Origin: an uncultured Oscillospiraceae bacterium
Lineage (GTDB): Bacteria > Bacillota > Clostridia > Oscillospirales > Oscillospiraceae
Direction of reading: 5' to 3'
Length of the DNA stretch: 19,323 nt
Assembly (NCBI GenBank): GCA_910579595.1
Contig: CAJTVM010000053.1
Span: forward strand, 1-19,323
Within the stretch, counting starts at the first letter, position 1, and every line of letters starts with the position of its first letter. Below the pieces are notes generated by a model. That model saw only the letters and a list, made by a program, of their open reading frames with translations. It had not been told where the DNA came from and ran no database searches. Positions 1 through 6,970 of the stretch are shown here, piece by piece. The position numbers and the translations under genes were made by a program.

Positions 1-739
1 AGCTCACGCCCTTGCCCTTGGTGGTCTCCAGCACGATGGCGGAGGGCTTGCCCTTCACCTGACGGGCGGCGTCAAACGCGCCCTCGATGGCCTGGAAGTC
101 GTGGCCGTCGATCTGGAAAGTTTCCAGCCCGAAGGCTTTCAGCTTGTCGGGCAGGGAGCCGAGACTCATGACGTCGTCGTTGCGGCCGTCAATCTGGAGG
201 CCGTTGTGGTCCACGATGACACAGAAATTGTCCAGCTTGTAGTGGGCGGACAGCATCAGCGCCTCCCACACCTGGCCCTCCTGCATCTCACCGTCGCCCA
301 GCAGGGTGTATACCCGGGCGGGGCTGTTCTGCCGCTTCAGGCCCAACGCCATGCCCGCCGCGCAGGAGATGCCCTGGCCCAGGGAGCCGGTGGACATATC
401 CACGCCGGGGACGGTGTTCATGTTGGGGTGGCCCTGCAAATAGCTGTCGATGTGCCGGAGCGTGGGCAGATCGTCCACCGGGAAGAAGCCCCGGTTGGCC
501 AGGGCGGAGTACAGCCCCGGCGCGGTGTGGCCCTTGGACAGCACGAAGCGGTCCCGATCCGCCTTTTTCGGATCGGCGGGATCGATGTTCATCTCCTTGA
601 AGTACAGGTAGGTGAATACATCGGCGGCGGACAGGCTTCCGCCGGGATGGCCGGCCTTGGCCCCATGGGTGGCGGTGAGCACGCCCATGCGGACATGGCA
701 CGCCTGCTTTTGCAGGGCCAGTTGTGCGTCTTTTGTCAT
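1..739 (-). CDS. Transketolase, N-terminal subunit (partial, 3' end outside window)
   Basis: This is the thiamine-diphosphate-binding half of a split transketolase, which moves two-carbon units between sugar phosphates in the non-oxidative pentose phosphate pathway. The 246 visible codons begin MTKDAQLALQKQ and stay open to the window edge. The segment GHPGGSLSAADV, the SKGHTAPGLY loop, STGSLGQGIS and the cofactor motif GDGEMQEGQVWEA followed by VDHNGLQIDG are all visible. The ATG at 739 is preceded by AAGGTGAT. Split transketolases (separate N and C subunits) are common in Clostridia, so the C-terminal subunit is expected just beyond position 1; this is inference. The gene follows the FGGY kinase and araD on the same strand after a 135-bp gap, fitting a role in draining D-xylulose-5-phosphate made by the epimerase. 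No clear promoter is visible in the gap. Confidence 0.95.
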   Translation of the reverse strand, partial: MTKDAQLALQKQACHVRMGVLTATHGAKAGHPGGSLSAADVFTYLYFKEMNIDPADPKKADRDRFVLSKGHTAPGLYSALANRGFFPVDDLPTLRHIDSYLQGHPNMNTVPGVDMSTGSLGQGISCAAGMALGLKRQNSPARVYTLLGDGEMQEGQVWEALMLSAHYKLDNFCVIVDHNGLQIDGRNDDVMSLGSLPDKLKAFGLETFQIDGHDFQAIEGAFDAARQVKGKPSAIVLETTKGKGVS

Positions 740-847
740 AATATCACCTTATTCTTATCTTAAATTAGGGTACGGGATCTGAAACGTTGCCGGCGAAACA
801 CGGAACGAACATAACCCATTCCCGTAACGGTTTAAAGCTCTTTTTCG

Positions 848-875
848 GTTCCTTTTCCTCTCGAGAAAAAGGAAC
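848..875. repeat. Inverted repeat directly after araD
   Basis: GTTCCTTTT (848-856) is matched perfectly by AAAAGGAAC (867-875), with a 10-bp loop containing CTCGAG. It touches the last base of the araD stop codon. Neither strand shows a T-run after the stem, so it is not a standard intrinsic terminator. It may be an mRNA 3'-end stabilising hairpin or one copy of a dispersed repeat. The rest of the 740-874 gap shows only the transketolase ribosome binding site. Confidence 0.5.
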
Positions 876-1573
876 TACCCCTGTCCGTAATACGCGCCGG
901 GGCCGTGCTTGCGGAAGTAGTGCTTATCCTGGATGCGCTGGGGGGCGGGGCTGGCGGCGGGGCGCACCTGGCGGGTGAGGATGGCCATTTTGGCCACCTC
1001 CTCCAGCACCACCGCGTGATACACCGCCTGGGCCGCGTCCCTGCCCCAGGTGAAGGGGCCGTGGCTGGCGCAGACCACGCCGGGGACGGCGCTTGGCTCG
1101 ATGCAGCGCTCCCGGAAGGTGTCCACGATGATGATGCCGGTGTTTTTCTCGTAGTCCTCCTCCAGCTCTGCCTGGGTCAGGTGGCGGGCACAGGGGATGG
1201 AGCCGTAGAAATAGTCGGCGTGGGTGGTGCCGAAGCAGGGGATGTCCTCCCCGGCCTGGGCCCAGGCCACGGCGTGGGGGCTGTGGGTGTGGACGATGCC
1301 GCCCAGATCCGAAAACGCCCGGTACAGCTCAAGATGGGTCTTGGTGTCGCTGGAGGGTTTCCATTTGCCCTCTACCCGTTCGCCGGTTTCCATGCTGATG
1401 ACCACCATGTCGTCGGCGGTCATGCCGTCGTACTCCACTCCGGAGGGTTTGATCACCATCAGGCCCTTGTCCCGGTCCACGCCGGACACGTTGCCCCAGG
1501 TAAAGGTGACCAGCCCGTACTTGGGCAGCAGGAGATTGGCCTCCAGCACCTGTTGTTTCAGTTCTTCTAACAT
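875..1573 (-). CDS. araD: L-ribulose-5-phosphate 4-epimerase
   Basis: The enzyme converts L-ribulose-5-phosphate to D-xylulose-5-phosphate in L-arabinose catabolism, by a metal-dependent retro-aldol mechanism in the cytoplasm. The 232-residue protein matches the family length (231 in E. coli). The key residues fall at almost the same numbers as known for E. coli AraD: Asp76 in SSDTKTH, metal ligands His95 and His97 in HTHSPHAVAWAQ, His171 in ASHGPF, and Tyr228/229 in the C-terminal AYYGQ. The GNVSG and KPSG segments of the class II aldolase/epimerase fold are present at about 27-45. The ATG overlaps the kinase stop codon (TAATG), and a GGAGGTG ribosome binding site lies inside the kinase gene, so translation is probably coupled. 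Related aldolases exist, but the residue pattern favours AraD strongly. Confidence 0.95.
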   Translation of the reverse strand: MLEELKQQVLEANLLLPKYGLVTFTWGNVSGVDRDKGLMVIKPSGVEYDGMTADDMVVISMETGERVEGKWKPSSDTKTHLELYRAFSDLGGIVHTHSPHAVAWAQAGEDIPCFGTTHADYFYGSIPCARHLTQAELEEDYEKNTGIIIVDTFRERCIEPSAVPGVVCASHGPFTWGRDAAQAVYHAVVLEEVAKMAILTRQVRPAASPAPQRIQDKHYFRKHGPGAYYGQG

Positions 1574-3099
1574 TACAGCACCTCCACTGCGGTTTTTTCC
1601 ACATCCAGCAGGGCTTTATACCGCTGGATGTAGGTATTGAAGCCGTCCGCGGCCGCGGGGTCGGGCCGGACGGTGGAGCCGGACACGCCGGCAAATACCT
1701 TGTTGGACAGGAAGTCCTCCAGGCTCTCCCCCTCCGCCTTGTCCAGCAGGTAGGACGCCAGCAGGGCCATGCCATAGGGGCCGCCCTCCCCGGCGGTGTC
1801 CATGCACGTGACGGGGGCGTTGCAGGCCGCGGCCATATAGCTCTGGCCAACCACGGGGGTCTTGAACAGCCCGCCGTGGCCGGTGAGGGAGTCGATGGCC
1901 ACGCCCTCCCCCGCCAGGATGTCCATGCCGATTTTCAGGGTGGACATGGTGGAATAGAGCTGGGAACGGAAGAAGTTGGACAGGGTGAACTTGCTCTCCG
2001 GCGAGCGGGCCACCAGGGGACGGCCCGCGTCCATGTGGGTGACGCCCTCCCCGGCCAGGTAGTTGCACACCATCACGCCGCCGCAGTCCGCGTCGCCCTC
2101 CAGGCTCTTTTCATACAGCTTGGTGTACAGCGTGCCCGCGTCGGGCTCCGCCCCAAAGATGCGCGCGGCTTCGCCCAGCAGGTTCACCCAGGCGTTGGTG
2201 TCGTTGGTGCAGTTGTTGCAGTGCACCATGGCCACCGGGCTTCCGGTGGGGGTGGTTACCATGTCGATCTCCTCATAGACCTTGGCCAGCGGCTTCTCCA
2301 GCACCACCATGGCGAAAATGGATGTTCCGGCGGACACGTTGCCCGTCCGGGGGGCCACGGCGTTGGTGGCGGCCATGCCGGTGCCCGCGTCGCCCTCGGC
2401 GGGGGCGAAGGGGATGCCGGCGGGGAGCAGGTTGTCCAGACGGGCCGCGCCCGCCTGGGTGAGCGTCCCGGCGTCCTCCCCGGCGGTGAGCACCCGGGGC
2501 AGCAGATCCGCCAGCTTCCAGGGCAGGTTTTTGGCGGCGGTGAGCGCGTCAAACTTGGACATCATCCCGGCGTCGTAGTCCAGGGCGGCGCTGTCGATGG
2601 GGAACATCCCGCTGGCCTCGCCAATGCCCACGGCGTTGACGCCGGTGAGCATATAATGGATATACCCCGCCAGCGTGGTGAGGTGGGCGATTTGGGGGAC
2701 GTGGGCCTCCCCGTTGAGGACGGCCTGGTACAGGTGGGCAATGCTCCACCGCTGGGGGACGTTGAAGCCAAACAGCTCTGTCAGCTCGGCGGCGGCGGGG
2801 CCGGTGATGGTGTTCTGCCAGGTGCGGAAGGGAACCAGCAGGTTCCAGTCCTTGTCAAAGGCCAGGTAGCCGTGCATCATGGCGGATACGCCGGCGGCGG
2901 CGATGCCGTCCCGGTTTTCCACCTTGGAGAGGGCGGTCTTCAGCCCCGTCCACACCTCGTCCAGGGAGTAGGTCCATACGCCGTCCTCATAGCTGGACGC
3001 CCAAGTGTAGTCCCCGGAGGAGACGGGCTTGAACGACTCGTCAATGGTGACGGCCTTGATGCGGGTGGAGCCAAGCTCCAGCCCTAAGCAGCTTTTCAT
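1573..3099 (-). CDS. FGGY-family carbohydrate kinase, probable L-ribulokinase
   Basis: This 508-residue sugar kinase has the ASKHA ATPase fold. The N-terminal phosphate loop GLELGSTRIKAV (about residues 5-16), GNVSAGTSIFAMVVL in the middle (adenine side) and GHGGLFKTP near residue 406 are visible. Being immediately upstream of araD, it most likely phosphorylates L-ribulose. The sequence looks unlike classical AraB. It resembles the alternative 'GIEFGSTRIKAV' kinases I recall from gut-bacterial arabinose loci, so no symbol is given; L-xylulose or D-xylulose remain possible substrates. I chose the ATG at 3099 over an in-frame start at 3183, because the longer form would begin at the -35 box of a near-perfect promoter and adds a low-complexity tail. 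AAGGGGA precedes the chosen ATG. It is the first gene of the pentose operon. Confidence 0.85.
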   Translation of the reverse strand: MKSCLGLELGSTRIKAVTIDESFKPVSSGDYTWASSYEDGVWTYSLDEVWTGLKTALSKVENRDGIAAAGVSAMMHGYLAFDKDWNLLVPFRTWQNTITGPAAAELTELFGFNVPQRWSIAHLYQAVLNGEAHVPQIAHLTTLAGYIHYMLTGVNAVGIGEASGMFPIDSAALDYDAGMMSKFDALTAAKNLPWKLADLLPRVLTAGEDAGTLTQAGAARLDNLLPAGIPFAPAEGDAGTGMAATNAVAPRTGNVSAGTSIFAMVVLEKPLAKVYEEIDMVTTPTGSPVAMVHCNNCTNDTNAWVNLLGEAARIFGAEPDAGTLYTKLYEKSLEGDADCGGVMVCNYLAGEGVTHMDAGRPLVARSPESKFTLSNFFRSQLYSTMSTLKIGMDILAGEGVAIDSLTGHGGLFKTPVVGQSYMAAACNAPVTCMDTAGEGGPYGMALLASYLLDKAEGESLEDFLSNKVFAGVSGSTVRPDPAAADGFNTYIQRYKALLDVEKTAVEVL

Positions 3100-3145
3100 C
3101 GTGGGTTTCCCCTTCCCTTTTTCAAAATTTTGTCTTTGCGTGAAT

Positions 3146-3156
3146 CTGGTTACCAG
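3146..3156. promoter_or_regulatory. Candidate operator at the pentose operon start
   Basis: CTGGTTACCAG is a perfect 11-bp inverted repeat (CTGGT-T-ACCAG). It overlaps the edge of the -10 box and the expected transcription start of the kinase-araD-tkt operon. The position suits a repressor site of a sugar-responsive regulator. No regulator gene is present in the window, so the binding protein is unknown. Confidence 0.4.
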
Positions 3157-3183
3157 TATATCATTTTTGTGCGGTTCCGTCAA
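3155..3183 (-). promoter_or_regulatory. Sigma-A promoter of the pentose operon
   Basis: Read on the minus strand: TTGACG (-35, 3178-3183), a 17-bp spacer, and TATACT (-10, 3155-3160), with an extended TGn just before the -10. The predicted start is near 3148, giving a leader of about 49 nt to the kinase ATG at 3099. Confidence 0.85.
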
Positions 3184-3215
3184 TGATCTGGATTTTTAAC
3201 TTTGTATTTTGTCAC

Positions 3216-3247
3216 ATTCCGACAAAAGCCGCCGGGAGGGTCGGAAT
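3216..3247 (-). terminator. Inverted repeat at the 3' end of the YARHG gene, weak terminator candidate
   Basis: ATTCCGAC (3216-3223) pairs perfectly with GTCGGAAT (3240-3247) across a 16-base GC-rich loop. It starts at the last base of the stop codon of the 3247-4233 gene. Read on the minus strand it is followed by GTGACAAAA rather than a T-run, so it is at best a weak terminator. It separates this gene from the pentose promoter just downstream. Confidence 0.35.
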
Positions 3248-4233
3248 TATTTCCGGCGATCCCTTTCGCTGGCCATCAGGTCCAGGTTCTGCTGCTCAAT
3301 GCTGTTCAGCATCTCATAGGAGAACGCGTCCGCCGGAATGGTGCCGTGATACCAGTCGAACTGCTCGAAGTAGAGGCGCAGCTCCTCGCTTTTAAAGATG
3401 TACCCGTGGCGCGCGTAGATCTCGTTGATGGCGTAGGTCAAATCGGTGTTGGACAGGGCCTCCACCTCCCAGCTGTTGAGCAGCTGGGTGCTGCTGTGGG
3501 GGAACACGTCGGCGGGGGCCGGCGCCGGGATGTCCACCGGGGTGATGGAGGTGCGCTTCACGTCCGTCAGCTTGGCCGTTTCCCCGGCGGCGGTGGTGAT
3601 GACCGCCTGGTACTTCTGGGGGTTGTCATAATTGGGCGCGAAGCGGACGGTGAGCTCCCGGCTGCTGGTGGCCAGGTTCAGGCTGACCCAGTCGGAGCGC
3701 TCCACATCGGTGGAAATGGTGTCCAGGTAGTAGCGCTTGGCGCCCAACTCGTAATCCAGCGTTGCGGCCGGCGCCTTGGTGGAGGGGTTATAGCCGATCT
3801 GGAGGGAATAGCCGCTGTCGGACTGGTACGTCCCCAGGAATTCGGCGTAAATCTCGGTGAAATCCATGTCATAATAGGACTTGTCCGGGACGCTCTCCAC
3901 GTTTGAGGAGGCGCTGGGCCGCTGGTTCTGCGCGCGGTTTGATTCCCTGTCCGCGGCGCCGAGGGGACCCCATTTAAAATACGCCGCTATCCCCACAATG
4001 GCGAGCAGGACGGCCAGCAGGCCCAGAACGATGTATGTCTGCTGTTTTTGCTGTCCACCGTTCCGGTGGGTGGCGTAGACCGGCCCGCCGTCCATCGGCC
4101 CATTGCCCGGAGGCCCGCCGGGCGGGGGTGCGGCCCCTCTGTTGAACCTCCCTGCCGCAGAGATAACCTGGCCGCAGCCGGGGCAGAACTGCGCGTTATC
4201 TGGCAGCGTTTTTCCGCAGTTGGTGCAAAACAT
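3247..4233 (-). CDS. Zinc-ribbon membrane protein with C-terminal YARHG domain
   Basis: The function of this 328-residue protein is unknown. It starts with a zinc ribbon (Cys3, Cys6, Cys17, Cys20: CTNCG and CPGCG). A proline/glycine-rich linker follows to about residue 60, then one membrane segment at about 67-86 (IVLGLLAVLLAIVGIAAYF). The external part is about 230 residues and ends in a YARHG domain: the namesake motif is at 273-277 and is followed by IFKSEELRLYFEQFDWY. YARHG domains (Pfam family of that name) occur outside the membrane in Clostridia, and their role is not settled. The topology puts the zinc ribbon in the cytoplasm and YARHG outside, as expected for an envelope sensor or anchor; that is inference. 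The ATG at 4233 has AAAAGGGGAG at good spacing; an upstream TTG at 4260 is less likely. It has its own promoter. Confidence 0.85.
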   Translation of the reverse strand: MFCTNCGKTLPDNAQFCPGCGQVISAAGRFNRGAAPPPGGPPGNGPMDGGPVYATHRNGGQQKQQTYIVLGLLAVLLAIVGIAAYFKWGPLGAADRESNRAQNQRPSASSNVESVPDKSYYDMDFTEIYAEFLGTYQSDSGYSLQIGYNPSTKAPAATLDYELGAKRYYLDTISTDVERSDWVSLNLATSSRELTVRFAPNYDNPQKYQAVITTAAGETAKLTDVKRTSITPVDIPAPAPADVFPHSSTQLLNSWEVEALSNTDLTYAINEIYARHGYIFKSEELRLYFEQFDWYHGTIPADAFSYEMLNSIEQQNLDLMASERDRRK

Positions 4234-4294
4234 CGTCAGCTCCCCTTTTCTTTTAGGCAAAGATGAAACAATTCACTTTTTCTTGATAGGTGAT

Positions 4295-4323
4295 ATTATA
4301 TGGCATTGGCGGCATAATTGCAA
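4295..4323 (-). promoter_or_regulatory. Sigma-A promoter of the YARHG gene
   Basis: On the minus strand: TTGCAA (4318-4323), a 17-bp spacer and a perfect TATAAT (4295-4300). The predicted start lies near 4288, about 55 nt before the ATG at 4233. Confidence 0.85.
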
Positions 4324-4329
4324 GGCTTT

Positions 4330-4616
4330 CTGTGGGCGGGAGCGGGCCGTTCGGCGGTTCCGGGCAAAATACGGCGGATTGGGGGAAATAGGCAATGCGG
4401 GTGATAGAACGGATGTATCATGAAAAATGGGCCTGGATGAGTACGTACGGAAGCGCCGCGCCCAAACCCTCTTCAAAATTATGAATGAACTATTAATTTT
4501 TTGCTGGCTATTATTGGAGACAATATTTTAGACGAAAAATAGATAAAATAGAATTGAACAAATTGAAAATGGAACATTTTTAGAAACTTGAAAATAGCGC
4601 CTCTGGAAAAAACCTC
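4330..4616. other. Intergenic region with an AT-rich, phased A-tract segment
   Basis: No gene is supported here. 4330-4480 is ordinary GC-rich sequence without recognisable coding. From about 4480 to 4640 the composition turns sharply AT-rich. A- or T-runs of four to five bases centre near 4537, 4547, 4568, 4579 and 4592, with an AAA near 4560, mostly 10-13 bp apart. Runs spaced by about one helical turn are known to bend DNA. They lie immediately upstream of the -35 box at 4617, where they could act like an UP element or a bend. Confidence 0.45.
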
Positions 4617-4644
4617 TTGCAATTTCCCAATTTTGTGGTACAAT
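4617..4644 (+). promoter_or_regulatory. Sigma-A promoter of the pilus-like operon
   Basis: TTGCAA (4617-4622), a 16-bp spacer and TACAAT (4639-4644), with an extended TGn before the -10. The predicted start is near 4651, leaving a leader of about 172 nt before the lipoprotein ATG at 4823. No other promoter is evident before 9760, so it probably drives all seven genes. Confidence 0.75.
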
Positions 4645-4650
4645 CAACGT

Positions 4651-4822
4651 GTAACAGATGGCTGAGGCCCAGCCGGATGTTCCCGAAAGAAGCTGCCGCG
4701 AACGGCCGCTCTATTTAGAATTGGCATGAAACGAACGTTTGTTCCAATGCTGAATGGCCCGGTCCGGCGGCGTCAAAGACGGTTTTTAATACGCGTATGC
4801 GGATTAGGAAAGGAGTCTATCT
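4651..4822 (+). promoter_or_regulatory. Long 5' leader with hairpins, unknown class
   Basis: The 172-nt leader contains GGCT/AGCC (from about 4661) and GCCG-CGAA-CGGC (about 4695-4706). It also contains a short CGTC-AAA-GACG stem followed by GGTTTTT near 4776-4791, which could be a weak attenuator. I compared it mentally with c-di-GMP, c-di-AMP, fluoride, glycine and T-box classes and found no match. It ends in a good AGGAAAGGAG ribosome binding site. Confidence 0.35.
4732..4745. promoter_or_regulatory. LexA-box-like palindrome in the leader
   Basis: CGAACGTTTGTTCC agrees with the Gram-positive LexA/DinR consensus CGAACRNRYGTTYC at 13 of 14 positions, with a perfect GAAC-N4-GTTC core. It lies about 80 bp downstream of the predicted start, where a bound repressor could block elongation. 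It may also be chance. Confidence 0.35.
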
Positions 4823-5920
4823 ATGAAAAAGAAAGCAATGGTTTCCATATCGCTGCTGCTGGCGCTGTGCTGTATGCTGACAGCCTGCGGCAAGCCGGCC
4901 TCCAACGCCGGGGCCGCGGACGGCACGCAGCCTGTTCAGCAGGAGCAGCCCGGTGACAAAAATACCGAGGCGCTGCCCACCGAGGCCCCTGCCGGGGACC
5001 CGGAGGAGACGATCCCGTTTATCGACGAGGTAAACATGGGCGAGGACGTGGAGATCGTCGAGGAAATGATTCCCCTGTCCACCAGCCCCGCCGCGATGCC
5101 CAGTATGCTGATGCCCATCGCCTCCGGCACGGCGGTGGCCAATGGCAACGGCGCGGAGATCGACTACTCCAATGTGCAGGACGGCTATGTGATGGTCCGC
5201 TTCCAGGCGGCCAACAGCAAAACGCTGAAGGTGAAGGTGACCGGCCCCAGCGGCACCGATTATTACTATAACCTGCCCACGGGCGCGGCCTGGTCCACCT
5301 TCCCCCTGTCCGACGGCAACGGAAGCTATAAGGTTATGGCCCTCCAGAACATCACCGCGAAGAAGTACGCCGTCCTGACAACCGCCAGCTTTAGCGTCAC
5401 CCTGAAGGACGAGTTTGCCCCCTTCCTGCGCCCCAACCAGTATGTGAACTATGAGGGCGCCACCAACACCATCGCCATGGCGGCCCAGCTCACCACCGGG
5501 GTGTCCGACCCCCTGGACAAGGTGGGCAAGGTGTATAACTACGTGGTGAAGACCCTGACCTACGATCAGGACCGGGCCAACGCGGTGGCCAGCGGCCAGC
5601 TGACGGGCTACCTGCCCAACCTGGACAGCGTGCTGGCGGAAAAGAAGGGCATCTGCTTCGACTACGCCGCGCTGATGACCGGGATGCTGCGCAGCCAGGG
5701 CGTTCCCTGCAAGCTGGTGGTGGGCTACGCGGGCAACGTCTATCACGCCTGGGTCAGCGTGTGGACCCAGGAGACGGGCTGGGTGGACGGAGCCATCTAC
5801 TTCGACGGCACCACCTGGCACCGGATGGATCCCACCTTCGCGTCCTCCGCCAACAGCAGCGACGCAATCATGAAGTTTATCGGCACCGGCAGCAACTACA
5901 CCATTAAATTTCTCTATTAA
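4823..5920 (+). CDS. Lipoprotein with transglutaminase-like (papain-fold) domain
   Basis: This 365-residue exported lipoprotein has a lysine-rich start, a hydrophobic core and a lipobox LTAC with the lipidated Cys at 22. An acidic, Pro/Gly-rich linker runs to about residue 85. A beta-rich region (about 110-200) comes before the transglutaminase core. The catalytic triad is visible: Cys278 in KGICFDYAALM, His308 in VYHAWVSVW and Asp336 in HRMDPTF. This superfamily includes protein-crosslinking enzymes and peptidases, and the sequence alone does not tell which. It is the first gene of the operon, after a 172-nt leader and AGGAAAGGAG. The platform-protein gene starts 17 bp after its stop. An envelope enzyme placed at the head of a pilus-like operon could act on the filament subunits or on the cell wall; that is inference. 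Confidence 0.9.
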   Translation: MKKKAMVSISLLLALCCMLTACGKPASNAGAADGTQPVQQEQPGDKNTEALPTEAPAGDPEETIPFIDEVNMGEDVEIVEEMIPLSTSPAAMPSMLMPIASGTAVANGNGAEIDYSNVQDGYVMVRFQAANSKTLKVKVTGPSGTDYYYNLPTGAAWSTFPLSDGNGSYKVMALQNITAKKYAVLTTASFSVTLKDEFAPFLRPNQYVNYEGATNTIAMAAQLTTGVSDPLDKVGKVYNYVVKTLTYDQDRANAVASGQLTGYLPNLDSVLAEKKGICFDYAALMTGMLRSQGVPCKLVVGYAGNVYHAWVSVWTQETGWVDGAIYFDGTTWHRMDPTFASSANSSDAIMKFIGTGSNYTIKFLY

Positions 5921-5937
5921 TTGGGGTGCGGCCCATA

Positions 5938-6966
5938 ATGAAACGAATGATTTCCAGTGAAGAGATCGCCAGCCTGTGCCTGGAGCTGTCCTTGCTGCTC
6001 CACGCGGGCGTAGGCACTGGCGACGCCCTCTCCCTGCTCGCGGAGGAGGGGGATTCCAAGGGAATGCTTTCGGCGATGGCAGAGCAGGTGGACAGCGGGG
6101 AAACGCTGTCCACCGCTCTGCGTGAAAGCGGAAGGTTCCCCGTCTATGTCTGCGGCCTGGTGGAGGTGGGCGAGCGCACCGGCCGCACCGAGGAGGCGCT
6201 GGCGGCCCTGTCCAGCTACTACGAGGACCGGGTCCGGCTGGCCCGGAGGGTGCGCAGTGCCCTGCTCTACCCGGCGGTGATGCTGGCGCTGATGCTGGTG
6301 GTCATTGGGGTGCTGCTGGTGAAGGTACTGCCCATTTTCGACGACGTGTACGCCTCCCTGGGCGGACGGCTCACCGGGGTGGCCGCGGGACTGCTCAATA
6401 TCGGGCAGTGGATTGAGGGAGCCATGCCGGTGCTGTTCACCGTGCTGGCCGTTGTGATCCTGGCGGTGCTGGCGTTTGCGGCGGCGCCCCCCCTGCGGGG
6501 GCGGATCGTCTCCCTGTGGCAGGCGGGCCATGGGGACAAGGGCGTGTCCCGGAAGCTGAACAACGCCCGTCTGGCCCAGGCCCTTGCCATGGGTATGGCC
6601 AGCGGCCTGCCGGTGGACGAGGCGGTGGCCATGTCTTCCGCTCTGATGGAGGGCCGGGCGAAGGAGCGCTGCGAATCCTGCCAGAAACGGCTGGAGGACG
6701 GCGCGGGGCTGGGCGAGGCGCTGAAGGAGAGCGGCCTGCTCCCCCCCCGGCAGATCCGGCTTCTGGAGCTGGGCCAGCGCAGCGGCGCGGGGGACGCCTC
6801 CATGGAGAAAATCGCCCGGGATCTCACCGAGGAGGGCGAAGCTGCCCTGGATGCCCTGGTGGGCCGGGTGGAGCCTGCCCTGGTGCTGCTCTGCTCGGTG
6901 CTGGTGGGGCTGATCCTGCTGTCGGTGATGCTGCCGCTGATGCACATCATGAGCGCCATCGGGTGA
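5938..6966 (+). CDS. Type II secretion / type IV pilus inner-membrane platform protein (GspF/PilC family)
   Basis: This polytopic protein forms the inner-membrane platform that couples the ATPase to pilin assembly. It is 342 residues long, somewhat shorter than typical PilC/GspF (about 400). It has two copies of the T2SSF domain, at about 10-130 and 205-335. The first has GVGTGDALSLLAEEG and the EVGERTGRTEEAL helix; the second has ASGLPVDEAVAM and LLELGQRSGAGDASM. Membrane segments lie at about 109-131, 164-183 and 314-337. I chose the ATG at 5938 (GGGGTG nine bases upstream) over a GTG at 5926 with no ribosome binding site. The N-terminal cytoplasmic extension of full-length PilC is reduced. 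It sits 17 bp after the lipoprotein gene and 4 bp before the next. Confidence 0.9.
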   Translation: MKRMISSEEIASLCLELSLLLHAGVGTGDALSLLAEEGDSKGMLSAMAEQVDSGETLSTALRESGRFPVYVCGLVEVGERTGRTEEALAALSSYYEDRVRLARRVRSALLYPAVMLALMLVVIGVLLVKVLPIFDDVYASLGGRLTGVAAGLLNIGQWIEGAMPVLFTVLAVVILAVLAFAAAPPLRGRIVSLWQAGHGDKGVSRKLNNARLAQALAMGMASGLPVDEAVAMSSALMEGRAKERCESCQKRLEDGAGLGEALKESGLLPPRQIRLLELGQRSGAGDASMEKIARDLTEEGEAALDALVGRVEPALVLLCSVLVGLILLSVMLPLMHIMSAIG

Positions 6967-6970
6967 ACCC

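Noticed and set aside
1876..3087. 403-codon open frame on the plus strand
   Set aside because: It is antisense to the FGGY kinase, with Gly/His/Val-rich low-complexity sequence and no ribosome binding site.
4481..4531. 16-residue hydrophobic peptide (MNELLIFCWLLLETIF)
   Set aside because: It has no Shine-Dalgarno sequence and lies in AT-rich promoter-proximal DNA; probably chance.
4726..4956. 76-codon frame overlapping the lipoprotein start
   Set aside because: It is Arg-rich, overlaps the well-supported signal peptide in another frame and has no ribosome binding site.
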